Below, piece by piece: positions 51,525 to 59,352 of a stretch of 64,000 bases of DNA (the stretch's first letter is position 1; every line of letters starts with the position of its first letter). The position numbers were made by a program, and so were the translations under genes. Under the pieces are notes generated by a model, which did no database searches, was not told the origin of the DNA, and saw only the letters and a list, made by a program, of their open reading frames with translations. Source of the stretch: DATJPY01 sp035506135 (GTDB lineage Bacteria > Myxococcota_A > UBA9160 > PR03). The stretch spans positions 1 through 64,000 of the forward strand of contig DATJPY010000087.1 of NCBI GenBank assembly GCA_035506135.1, read 5' to 3'.

Positions 51525-53354
51525 TCAGCGCTGGCCCGCGATCCACGCGTCGATGTCCTTCTCGAGCAGCACCAGCGGCAGGGCGCCGTTGCCGAGCACC
51601 CGGTCGTGGAAGGCGCGGAGGTCGAAGCGCGGGCCCAGCGCCTGCCGGGCGCGCTCGCGCAGCTCGAGGATCTTGAGCTGCCCGACCTTGTACGCGCACG
51701 CCTGTCCCGGCATCACGATGTAGCGCTCGACCTCGGCGGTCGCCTCGGTCTCGGCGAGGCCGGTGTTGCGCAGCATGTAGTCGATCGCCTCCTCGCGGGT
51801 CCAGCGCTTCGCGTGGATCCCCGTGTCGACGACGAGGCGCGCGGCGCGGAACAGCTCGGCGTCGAGCTGGCCGAGGTGGTCGAGGGGCGTCGGGTGGAAG
51901 CCCGACTCTGCGGCCAGCCGCTCGGCGTAGAGCGCCCAGCCCTCCTGGAACGCCGTGAAGGGCACGACGCGGCGGAACAGCGGGAGGCCGGGCAGCTCCT
52001 CGGCGATCGCGATCTGCAGGTGGTGTCCGGGGATCGACTCGTGGTAGGCGAGGGTGCGCATCTCGTAGCGCGCGACGTCGTGGACCTTGCGCAGGTTCGC
52101 GTAGAAGATGCCCGGCCGCGAGCCGTCGAGGGGCGGCGGCATGTAGTAGGCGCCGGCCGCGCCCGCCTCCTTGAACTCCGGCACCCGCTCGACGCGCACC
52201 GGCGCGCGCGGCAGGCGGCCGAAGAGGGCGGGCAGGCGCGGCCCCGCGTCGTCGATGATCGCCTGGTAGTCGGCGAGGATCCGAGCTCGTCCCTCGTCGG
52301 TGTCGGGGTAGTGGAACCGCTCGTCGGCGTGCAGCCCGCGCAGCGTGGCGCCGAGATCCTCGGAGCCGTCCGGCCGGGTCGCGATCGCCACGTTCTCGCC
52401 CGCCAGGATGCCGCGGATCTCGGCCTGGATGCGCGCGACCTCCGCCAGGCCGAGCTCGTGGATGGCGTCGGCGCCGAGGTCGGAGGTGGTGTGGTAGCGG
52501 AGCGCCCAGCCGTAGTAGAGCGATCCCTCGGGCAGCCGCCACACGCCCGCGTCGTCGCTGGCCTGTGCGGAGAGCTCCGGCAGGTAGGCGGCCAGGCGCG
52601 CGTAGGCGGGCAGCACGCCGCGCTCGACCTCTCCGCGCGCGGCGGCCGACAGCGCCTCGCGCTCCGCCGGGGGGAGCGCCGTCAGCTTGGCGAGCTTGGC
52701 GTCGAACTCGCGGACCAGGACGTTCTGGTCCGCGCCGCCCTCCTGGAAGCGGTCGACGTCGGCGCGCACGCGCTCGACGACGAAGCGCGGCGGGACGACG
52801 CCGCGCGCCGCGCGGTAGCGAACCGAGTCCGTCACCTGGTCGATCGCCGGGCCGAGCTTCGCCAGCCGCGCGACGTAGTCCCGCGCGTCGCGGGCGTCGT
52901 TGACCTGGTGCACGTTGATCATGAAGTCCGGCAGCTCGTTCTGCGCGCCCTCGAACTGGTTCAGCGGGTAGTCGTGGAACAGGAAGGGCTCTCCGTCCGC
53001 CTGGATCTGCAGGTACCAGTCGAGCACCTCGGTCGAGAAGCGCTCGCTCGGCGTCTGCTCCTCGGGCGTGTAGCGGTGCAGCACGTCCAGCTCGCGCCGC
53101 ACGCGCTCCGCCTGCGACAGCTCGAACGCGGGGGAGAAGTCGTCGAGCTTCGCGTTGTGCGCGCGGATGCCGTACGGCTCGAGCACGCGGAGCTCGGACA
53201 GCAGCATCGGGTGCTCGAGCAGGAACTCCAGGAACACCCGCGTGTAGAAGTGCTCGATCGACCAGGGCTTGCCCCAGATCGTGGGAACCGCGAAGACGCC
53301 GAGGCCGAGGAGCGCGAGGAGGGCGGCGAGGCCGAGCCAGCGGACCACTCGCAT
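51525..53354 (-). CDS. DUF885 family putative metallopeptidase
   Basis: The 609-residue protein has one N-terminal membrane helix or signal and a helical DUF885 body. The hallmark YHESIPGHHLQ lies in the C-terminal half and resembles a zinc-peptidase HExxx motif, followed by FQEGWALYAERL. Members are often annotated as carboxypeptidase- or dipeptidase-like without firm proof. The ATG at 53354 has TACGCT 8 nt upstream and shares its CATG with the possible start of the divergent membrane glycosyltransferase. Confidence 0.82.
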   Translation of the reverse strand: MRVVRWLGLAALLALLGLGVFAVPTIWGKPWSIEHFYTRVFLEFLLEHPMLLSELRVLEPYGIRAHNAKLDDFSPAFELSQAERVRRELDVLHRYTPEEQTPSERFSTEVLDWYLQIQADGEPFLFHDYPLNQFEGAQNELPDFMINVHQVNDARDARDYVARLAKLGPAIDQVTDSVRYRAARGVVPPRFVVERVRADVDRFQEGGADQNVLVREFDAKLAKLTALPPAEREALSAAARGEVERGVLPAYARLAAYLPELSAQASDDAGVWRLPEGSLYYGWALRYHTTSDLGADAIHELGLAEVARIQAEIRGILAGENVAIATRPDGSEDLGATLRGLHADERFHYPDTDEGRARILADYQAIIDDAGPRLPALFGRLPRAPVRVERVPEFKEAGAAGAYYMPPPLDGSRPGIFYANLRKVHDVARYEMRTLAYHESIPGHHLQIAIAEELPGLPLFRRVVPFTAFQEGWALYAERLAAESGFHPTPLDHLGQLDAELFRAARLVVDTGIHAKRWTREEAIDYMLRNTGLAETEATAEVERYIVMPGQACAYKVGQLKILELRERARQALGPRFDLRAFHDRVLGNGALPLVLLEKDIDAWIAGQR

Positions 53355-55275
53355 GGAGGCCGAGCGTAGCCCGCCCCTGCGTTCGGTCCTACTCTCCGCG
53401 GCCATCTTGGGCGCGAGCGATCGAGGTCGAGGCGGCTGGGCCGCCGCGCTGCTCGTGTTCGCCGGCACGCTGGTGCTGGCGCTGCCGCGCGTGCTGGCGC
53501 GGTGGGGGATGCTCCCCGACGCCGTCGAGTACATGGGGATCGCCTGGAGCTGGGTGCACGGGCGCGGCTTCGTCGATCCCGTCGCGTACTCATACTACCT
53601 ACCGGGTACGCCGCCGGTGCCCGCGCTCGCGATGCGCGCGCCGGTGCTGCCGCTCCTCCTGGCGGGGCCGCTCGCCCTCGGCGTCGGCGCCCACGGCGTC
53701 CTGGTCGCGCACACGCTCCTCGCCGCGGCGGTGGGCGCCGCGGGCGTCGGCCTGGCGCGCCGGCTCGCGCCGGCGGCGGGCCTCGCGTTCGGCATCGGCT
53801 TCGCTTGGTCCTTCGGCTGGATCGTCGCCGTCGAGAATCTGATCACGGAGGCGGCCGCAGTCGCCGCGCTGCTCGCGCTCGCGGCGCTGGCGCCCGCGGC
53901 GCTCCGCTCGAAGCGCGCGGGCGCCGCGTTCGGCGCGCTGCTCTTCGCCGCCTGGCTGACCCGCCCGAACCTGGCGCTCGTCGCGCCCGCCTTCGCCGGC
54001 GCGGCGGCGCTGGTGCTCGGTCCGCGCCGGGCGCTGCGCTGCGCGCCGCTGTGGATCGCGCTGGTCACCTTCGCCGCGCTCCAGCAGTGCTTCTCGCGGG
54101 CCGTCGTCCAGATCACCGGCTTCGCGCCGTACGAGCACTACAAGGTGTTGCTCGAGACGACCGGCGCGGTCGACGCGGCCTACTACCAGAAGACGTACGT
54201 CGGCTGGCTCCGCTACCTCGAAGCGAACCGGACGCGGGTCGCCGCCGCGCTCGCGTTGAACGCGCGCGAGCTGCTGCGGCTCCTCTTCCTCGCGCCCGAC
54301 TTCCACTACGTCGGATGGCTGGCCCCGGCCGCGCTCGCGCACGCATTCCGGCGTCGCGACGAGAAGCGCTTCCAGCGGATCCTGCTCGCGCTGGCCGCGC
54401 TCCTGCTCCTCGCCTTCGTGGCCATCGGCTGGGGCGCGATCGACCCGCGCCGGCTGGCGCTGCCGGCCGTCGCCTGCCTCTGGCTGCTCGCGGCCGACTG
54501 GCTCGCCGACCTCGCCGCGGGCCGGATGCGCGGCGGCGCCCCCCGCTGGGCCGGCGCAGCGCCCGCGCTGGTCCCGCTCGCGCTCTTCGCGCTCTCGCCG
54601 AGCGCGACCGGCATGCTGCGCGAGTCGGCCCGCGCGTGGACCGCCTACCGCCGCCTGGGCACCCGCACCGGGCTCGAAGGCAGCGCGTCGGCGCACTTCT
54701 GCGCGGCGATGGATCGCGACGCGCTGGTGGCGTCGCCGGATCCCTGGAGCGTGTATCTGGTCTGCGGGAACGCCGGCTGGGTGCTGCCGCTCGATCTCGA
54801 CGACGAGACGTGGCTGGCCCGCTACCTCGGCGAGCGCGTGCCGGGATACCTGATCGCCGACCCGGCGCGTGCGGCGCGCCTCGACGCCTCGCCCCGGCTC
54901 GAGCGCGTCGACGCCGCCGGCGATCGCGTGCTCTACCGCGTGAAGGACGCCGGCCCGGGGAGCCGGCCGTGGTCGGCGCCCCCGCCGATCGCTCCCCCAC
55001 CCTCGTCACCTCCGAGGCAAGGCAATCGTCTGGATCATCCCGCAAGCGCCCGCGGAGCGGGCGCGCGCAGCGAGCCGGAGGCGAGCGAAGTCAACAGACG
55101 TGCTGCAGCTCAGCAACCCAATCGGCCGCAGGCCGATGCGCGCAGCGAGCCGGAGGCGAGCGAAGTCAACAGACGTGCTGCAGCTCAGCAACCCAATCGG
55201 CCGCAGGCCGATGCGCGCATCGAGCGAAGCGAGCGAAGTCAACAGCTGACCGAGTACACCGTGGTGTGGGCATAG
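53353..55275 (+). CDS. GT-C type membrane glycosyltransferase-like protein with repeat-encoded tail
   Basis: The 640-residue frame encodes a protein with about 10-12 helices (20-440) and a luminal acidic loop after helix 1 (LPDAVEYMGIAWSW), as in GT39/GT83-like lipid-linked sugar transferases. A short periplasmic domain follows (about 450-550). The last 85 or so residues are read from repeat copy C, including two identical 25-residue units beginning SEPEASEVNRR, so the ancestral stop was probably lost. The ATG lacks a ribosome-binding site and coincides with the divergent start; the true start may differ. Substrate unknown. Confidence 0.65.
   Translation: MEAERSPPLRSVLLSAAILGASDRGRGGWAAALLVFAGTLVLALPRVLARWGMLPDAVEYMGIAWSWVHGRGFVDPVAYSYYLPGTPPVPALAMRAPVLPLLLAGPLALGVGAHGVLVAHTLLAAAVGAAGVGLARRLAPAAGLAFGIGFAWSFGWIVAVENLITEAAAVAALLALAALAPAALRSKRAGAAFGALLFAAWLTRPNLALVAPAFAGAAALVLGPRRALRCAPLWIALVTFAALQQCFSRAVVQITGFAPYEHYKVLLETTGAVDAAYYQKTYVGWLRYLEANRTRVAAALALNARELLRLLFLAPDFHYVGWLAPAALAHAFRRRDEKRFQRILLALAALLLLAFVAIGWGAIDPRRLALPAVACLWLLAADWLADLAAGRMRGGAPRWAGAAPALVPLALFALSPSATGMLRESARAWTAYRRLGTRTGLEGSASAHFCAAMDRDALVASPDPWSVYLVCGNAGWVLPLDLDDETWLARYLGERVPGYLIADPARAARLDASPRLERVDAAGDRVLYRVKDAGPGSRPWSAPPPIAPPPSSPPRQGNRLDHPASARGAGARSEPEASEVNRRAAAQQPNRPQADARSEPEASEVNRRAAAQQPNRPQADARIERSERSQQLTEYTVVWA
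53363..53368 (-). promoter_or_regulatory. -10-like element for the DUF885 gene
   Basis: TACGCT on the minus strand, preceded by GC, lies 8 nt before the ATG at 53354. The sequence from here to the start (TACGCTCG..CCTCCATG) is nearly the same as that before the ABC ATPase at 2654. Confidence 0.45.
55008..55245 (+). repeat. dispersed hairpin-plus-tail repeat, copy C, with 75-bp tandem expansion
   Basis: The leader (CCTCCGAGGCAAGG) is followed by a hairpin at 55046-55064 with an 8-bp stem (GCGCCCGC, loop GGA, GCGGGCGC). Then come two identical 75-bp units (55063-55137 and 55138-55212) and a degenerate third (to 55245). Each unit holds the constant tail and ends in another perfect hairpin (ATCGGCC, loop GCA, GGCCGAT). 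The array lies at the 3' ends of the convergent glycosyltransferase and mutarotase genes and is read in frame by the former. Confidence 0.92.
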
Positions 55276-56243
55276 ACCTGCCCCGGATCGAGTCGGGCGC
55301 TCGGGAAGGCGGGCTGGTTCGGCGCGTCCGGGAACTGCTGCGTCTCGAGGCAGACCGCGGACCAGCGCCCCGGCCGCACGCCGCCCGCGCACTCGAAGCG
55401 CCCGTCGAGCGAGTTCGCGGTGTAGAGCTGGAGGCCGGGCATCGTGGTGCGCACCTCGAGCACGCGGCCGCTCGCCGGCGCGCGCACGCGGGCGGCGAGC
55501 GCGTCGAGCCCCGGCCGGTCGAGCGCGTAGTTGTGGTCGTAGCCGCCGCGCGCGGCCACCAGCTCGGCAATGCGCTCGCCGAGGCGCCGCGGCGAGCGGA
55601 AATCGAGCGGCGTTCCGGCGACCTCCGCGAGCGCGCCCGTCGGCAGGCCGCGCGCGTCGACCGGCGTGTAGCGGCTGGCCGCGAGCTCGAGCTCGTGCTC
55701 GAGCACCGCGCTGGCGCCGGCGTCGGCGAGGTTCCAGTATCCGTGGTTGGTGAGCGAGAGGACGGTCGGCGCGTCGCTGGTCGCCCGGTACTCGATGCGC
55801 AGCGCGCCGTTGCCGAGCGCGTAGCGAACGGAGACCTCGAGGTTGCCCGGGTAGCCCTCCTCGCCGTCCGGGCTGCGATAGCGGAGGCGCACCTCGGTCG
55901 GCTCCGCCTCGGCCTCCCACACGACGCGCGAGAGGCCCGTGCTCCCGCCGTGGATGTGGTTCGGCCCGTCGTTGGCCTCGAGCCGGTACGTTCGCCCGTC
56001 CAGCGCGAAGCGCGCGCCGCCGATGCGGTTCGCGTAGCGGCCGACCGTCGCGCCGAGGTGGCTCGGCGCGCCGTCGTACGCGGCGAGGTTCGCGTGCCCG
56101 AGCAACACGTCGCCGTGGCGGCCGGCCCGATCGGGCGCGCGCAGGCGCACCAGCGTCGCACCGTACGGGATCACGGCGGCCTCGAGGCCCCCGGCCGGCT
56201 CGCGGATCCAGATCGGCTGGAAGGCGCGGTCCCCGCTCAGCAC
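55239..56243 (-). CDS. aldose 1-epimerase (galactose mutarotase family)
   Basis: The 334-residue beta-sandwich enzyme interconverts alpha and beta anomers of hexoses. Typical segments are GRYANRIGGARFALDG, NDGPNHIHGG with the first catalytic His, LTNHGYWNLA with the second, and the Glu in CLETQQFPDAPNQPAFP. The GTG at 56243 overlaps the methyltransferase stop by 7 nt. The 3' end touches repeat copy C. It may provide the right glucose anomer for the glucokinase and dehydrogenase, but it is not linked to them. Confidence 0.92.
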   Translation of the reverse strand: MLSGDRAFQPIWIREPAGGLEAAVIPYGATLVRLRAPDRAGRHGDVLLGHANLAAYDGAPSHLGATVGRYANRIGGARFALDGRTYRLEANDGPNHIHGGSTGLSRVVWEAEAEPTEVRLRYRSPDGEEGYPGNLEVSVRYALGNGALRIEYRATSDAPTVLSLTNHGYWNLADAGASAVLEHELELAASRYTPVDARGLPTGALAEVAGTPLDFRSPRRLGERIAELVAARGGYDHNYALDRPGLDALAARVRAPASGRVLEVRTTMPGLQLYTANSLDGRFECAGGVRPGRWSAVCLETQQFPDAPNQPAFPSARLDPGQVYAHTTVYSVSC

Positions 56244-57100
56244 CTCGCGACCAGGTACGCGATCCAGGCGAGATCCGCGTCGGCGTGCTCGCGCGGGCGG
56301 AAGATGCCGTTCGGCTCGTTCGTCGCGCGCTCGGTGCCTTCCCAGTACACGGTGGTCTCGGAGAAGCCCGCCTCGGCGAGGATCTCGCGCAGCTCGGGGA
56401 TCGTCCAGAGCCGCCAGTCGTAGCTGAAGGCGCGCCGCATCCGGCTGCCGTCGCGGAACTCGAAGTGGATGTGGCAGACGGCGTGGTGCGTGATCGGATC
56501 GAAGCGGTGCTGGTCCCATACGTAGGTGAAGCCGCCGCAGCGCCGGCGCTCCTCGCGCCGCTCGTACGATTCGGGGCCGCCGTAGGCGTCGAGCACGAAG
56601 AGCCCCTCGGCGGAGAGGCCGGCCCGCACGTGGCGGAAGTAGGCGAGCAGCTCGGGACGCGTCTTGAACAGGAAGAACGAGAAGTTGAAGGCGACCGCCA
56701 CGTCGACCTTCGCGGTCCGCGCCGTGCGCACGTCGCCCAGCACCAGCCGGAGCCGCGCGGCCTGGTCGGGCCGCAGCTTCTCGACGTGGGTGCGGCGTCC
56801 CCACGCGAGCGGCTCCGGGTCGAGATCGATGCCGACGGCGCGGCTCTCCCCGTGCGCGGCGACCCAGGCCGCGGCGAACACCGCGGTCCCGCAGAAGTCC
56901 TCGCGCAGCGTGTGCGGCCGCCGCCCGTAGACGCGCTCGAACATGCGCCGCACGCGGACCACGTCGCCCTCGGGATCCTGGACCGCGCGCTCGTAGAGCT
57001 CGTACCTGTCGGCCCGCTGCGCCAGGTTGGCGCCGCGCCGCCTGCGGCGGGTGCGCAAGCCGCCGGCAGTTCGCGAACGGAGCGGCCCGTCGTCTCGCAC
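56237..57100 (-). CDS. SAM-dependent class I methyltransferase
   Basis: The 287-residue protein has a Rossmann methyltransferase core: LREDFCGTAVFAA (motif I), VGIDLDPEPL (motif II), LGDVRTARTAKVDVAVAFNFSFF (motif III/IV region). A C-terminal part rich in aromatic residues probably binds substrate (THHAVCHIHFEFRDGS). The GTG at 57100 is preceded by GGGAGG. It overlaps and is coupled to the mutarotase gene. Substrate unknown. Confidence 0.82.
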   Translation of the reverse strand: MRDDGPLRSRTAGGLRTRRRRRGANLAQRADRYELYERAVQDPEGDVVRVRRMFERVYGRRPHTLREDFCGTAVFAAAWVAAHGESRAVGIDLDPEPLAWGRRTHVEKLRPDQAARLRLVLGDVRTARTAKVDVAVAFNFSFFLFKTRPELLAYFRHVRAGLSAEGLFVLDAYGGPESYERREERRRCGGFTYVWDQHRFDPITHHAVCHIHFEFRDGSRMRRAFSYDWRLWTIPELREILAEAGFSETTVYWEGTERATNEPNGIFRPREHADADLAWIAYLVARC

Positions 57101-57241
57101 GATTCCTCCCGGAACGGCGCAGGTTGGGGCGCGCCGCCGGCGGGCGCAAGGCCGCGTTACCCCGACGCAGCGAGAGGCCACCCACGAGCAGCGGGGTGCC
57201 GGCGTCCGCGCCGGGGCCGACCGACATCGAGGAGTGGACCG

Positions 57242-57544
57242 ATGCAGAGCCTGGTTCCCGAGCTTGAGCGCCGACAGCACCGGCGACTGCGTCCGACCCA
57301 GCCGTGCGAGCTGGTCGTCGGCGCGAACCGCCACGACGGCACGATCGTCGAGATGTCGCGCGGGGGTCTCTACGTGCGCACCGAGGCCCGCCCCCCGAGC
57401 GGCCAGAGGATTCGCGTTCGCTTCGCGGATCGCGAGCTGCACGCCGTCGTCGTCCACGCACACGCCGTCCCGCGGAGCCTCGGCTGCCTGCTCCCCCGCG
57501 GCCTCGGCCTGCGCTGGGTCGCCCCGCTCGGCCCCGGAGGCTGA
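57242..57544 (+). CDS. PilZ domain protein
   Basis: The 100-residue single-domain protein has the c-di-GMP-binding features RRQHRR (RxxxR) and a second motif EMSRGGLYV, where the usual Asp/Asn of (D/N)xSxxG is Glu. The change may weaken ligand binding. Such stand-alone PilZ proteins tune motility or exopolysaccharide output. GAGGAG precedes the ATG. It is divergent from the methyltransferase gene, with nothing notable in the 141-nt gap. Confidence 0.82.
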   Translation: MQSLVPELERRQHRRLRPTQPCELVVGANRHDGTIVEMSRGGLYVRTEARPPSGQRIRVRFADRELHAVVVHAHAVPRSLGCLLPRGLGLRWVAPLGPGG

Positions 57545-57563
57545 CGGGCGCCGCGGACACCGG

Positions 57564-57569
57564 TACGCT
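57564..57569 (+). promoter_or_regulatory. -10-like element for the exported protein gene
   Basis: TACGCT, preceded by GG, lies 6 nt before the GTG at 57576. No ribosome-binding site is present between. Confidence 0.4.
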
Positions 57570-57575
57570 GCGCTC

Positions 57576-58142
57576 GTGAACCGCGCCCCCCTTCTCGCGA
57601 CCGCCGCGGCGCTCTGGCTCTGGGCCGCGCCGGCCCTCGCCGCTGCCGCTGCGCCCGCCGCACCCGACGAGCCGCCTGCCGCCGGCTCCGAGGGCTGGCG
57701 CGAGGCGCGCTCGGGCTCCGGCGGCTTCTCGGTGCAGATGCCCGCGCCCTTCAACGACTTCAACCGCACCGGCGGCGAGAAGGATGGCGAGGCGGTCACG
57801 ATCAACGGCCTGGAGGCGATCGTCCCAGCCGCCTTCGGCACCGTCCAGACCTGGCAGGCCGTCTGCGTCGACTACCTCGCGCGCGTGCCGACGGAAGACT
57901 GGGCGTTCTCGGATGCGACGATCGAGCACGAGGCCAACGGGAACCTGCGCTGGAAGCGGCGCGTGAGCGTCGACGGCCACCCCGCGCTCGATTTCGCCGT
58001 CTCGGACGGGAAGCGCTCGGTGCGCTCGCGCGTCATCCTGCTCGGCCGGCGGGTGTGCACCACCGCCGTCAACTACCCGTTGGTCGATCCGATCTCCGAC
58101 GCCGACGCCGAGCGCTTCGTGGCTTCCTTCAAGGCGCATTGA
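57576..58142 (+). CDS. uncharacterised exported protein
   Basis: The 188-residue protein has a clear signal peptide (hydrophobic LLATAAALWLWAAPALA) and an Ala/Pro-rich linker. The body has a pattern seen in many hypothetical exported proteins (GGFSVQMPAPFNDFN ... VDYLARVP ... HPALDFAV ... FVASFKAH). It has two Cys that could pair. No function is known to me. GTG start with a close TANNNT element. Confidence 0.7.
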   Translation: MNRAPLLATAAALWLWAAPALAAAAAPAAPDEPPAAGSEGWREARSGSGGFSVQMPAPFNDFNRTGGEKDGEAVTINGLEAIVPAAFGTVQTWQAVCVDYLARVPTEDWAFSDATIEHEANGNLRWKRRVSVDGHPALDFAVSDGKRSVRSRVILLGRRVCTTAVNYPLVDPISDADAERFVASFKAH

Positions 58143-58181
58143 GCGCAGCCCGCCGGGTTCGATAGAGCAGGGAGGACCGTC

Positions 58182-59342
58182 ATGCCCTACGCCGAGGGTC
58201 GCCGGATCCACGATGCCGACTCCCACGTGATGGAGACCTCCGACTGGCTGGAGCGCTGGTCGGATCCCGGCGTGCGCGAGCGCGTGCCCGCGCTGCACCT
58301 CGCCACCACGCGCCCGGGCGAGGACCGCATGATCGAGCGCTTCCGGCAGAAGCACGCCGATCCGAGCTATCGCGCGCTCGACGAGGCCGAGATCATGCTG
58401 CGCAAGAACTGGAGCGCGACCGGCTCCTTCCTGAAGGAGGACCGCCCGAGGGCGCTCGATCTCCTGGGCTTCGCCAGCCAGCTCGTCTTCAACACCTTCC
58501 TCTCGGGATACTTCGCGCGCCTCGAGCACGGCGGCGATCTCGAGCTGATCTACGGTGCCGCGCGCGCCCACAACCGCGCGATGATCGACTTCTGCGCGGT
58601 CGACGCGCGGCTGCTCGCCACCTGCTATGTGCCGCTCGCCGACTTCGAGCGCGCGCGGGCGATGGCCGCCGAGGCGCTCGCCATGGGCGCCGCGGCGCTG
58701 CTGGTCCCCTCGCGCTGCCCGCGCGGGCACTCGCCGAGCCACGTCGCGCTGGATCCCGTCTGGGCGCAGGCGCAGGAGGCCGGCGTCCCGGTGGTGCTGC
58801 ACGTGGGCGGCGGCGGTCCGCTGCTCTCGCCCGACTACTTCGCGAACGGGCTGCCGCCCGAGAAGGACTTCCACGGCGGCGAAGAGAACTTCCGCTCCGT
58901 CGACTACATGGCGATCCCGCATCCCCCCATGCAGACGCTCGCCACCTGGATCCTCGACGGCGTGCTCGAGCGCTTCCCGCGCCTCATGATCGGCGTGATC
59001 GAGCAGGGCGCGGGCTGGGTGCCGGGCTGGATGCGCACGCTCGACTCCGCCTTCGAGGCGTTCGCGCGCCACGAGCAGCGCCTCCAGAAGCTCTCGATGA
59101 AGCCTTCGGAGTACGTGCGCCGACAGGTCCGCGTGACGCCTTATCCGACCGAGGACGTGGGCTGGATCGTCGAGAACGCTGGCGAGGAGGTCTGCCTGTT
59201 CTCGTCCGACTATCCGCACGTCGAGGGCGGCCGCAATCCGCTGAAGCGCTTCGAGGCCTCCACGGCCGCGCTCTCGGAGCGCGCGAAGCAGCGCTTCTAC
59301 TGCGACAACTTCGTCGAGCTGATGGGCTCGGCGCTCGGCTGA
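58182..59342 (+). CDS. amidohydrolase-2 family metal-dependent hydrolase
   Basis: The 386-residue TIM-barrel protein starts IHDADSHVMETSDWLERW, the usual opening of the amidohydrolase-2 / ACMSD-like family (Asp and His metal ligands). It continues with VVLHVGGGGPLL, GVIEQGAGWVPGW, and the metal-binding Asp in LFSSDYPHVEGG. Such enzymes decarboxylate or hydrolyse aromatic or cyclic compounds. GGGAGG precedes the ATG. No neighbouring degradation genes reveal the substrate. Confidence 0.85.
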   Translation: MPYAEGRRIHDADSHVMETSDWLERWSDPGVRERVPALHLATTRPGEDRMIERFRQKHADPSYRALDEAEIMLRKNWSATGSFLKEDRPRALDLLGFASQLVFNTFLSGYFARLEHGGDLELIYGAARAHNRAMIDFCAVDARLLATCYVPLADFERARAMAAEALAMGAAALLVPSRCPRGHSPSHVALDPVWAQAQEAGVPVVLHVGGGGPLLSPDYFANGLPPEKDFHGGEENFRSVDYMAIPHPPMQTLATWILDGVLERFPRLMIGVIEQGAGWVPGWMRTLDSAFEAFARHEQRLQKLSMKPSEYVRRQVRVTPYPTEDVGWIVENAGEEVCLFSSDYPHVEGGRNPLKRFEASTAALSERAKQRFYCDNFVELMGSALG

Positions 59343-59352
59343 CCGAGCCCGC

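Noticed and set aside
55008..55245. Possible CRISPR array in the 75-bp tandem repeats
   Set aside because: The units are contiguous and identical with no unique spacers, and no cas gene is nearby.
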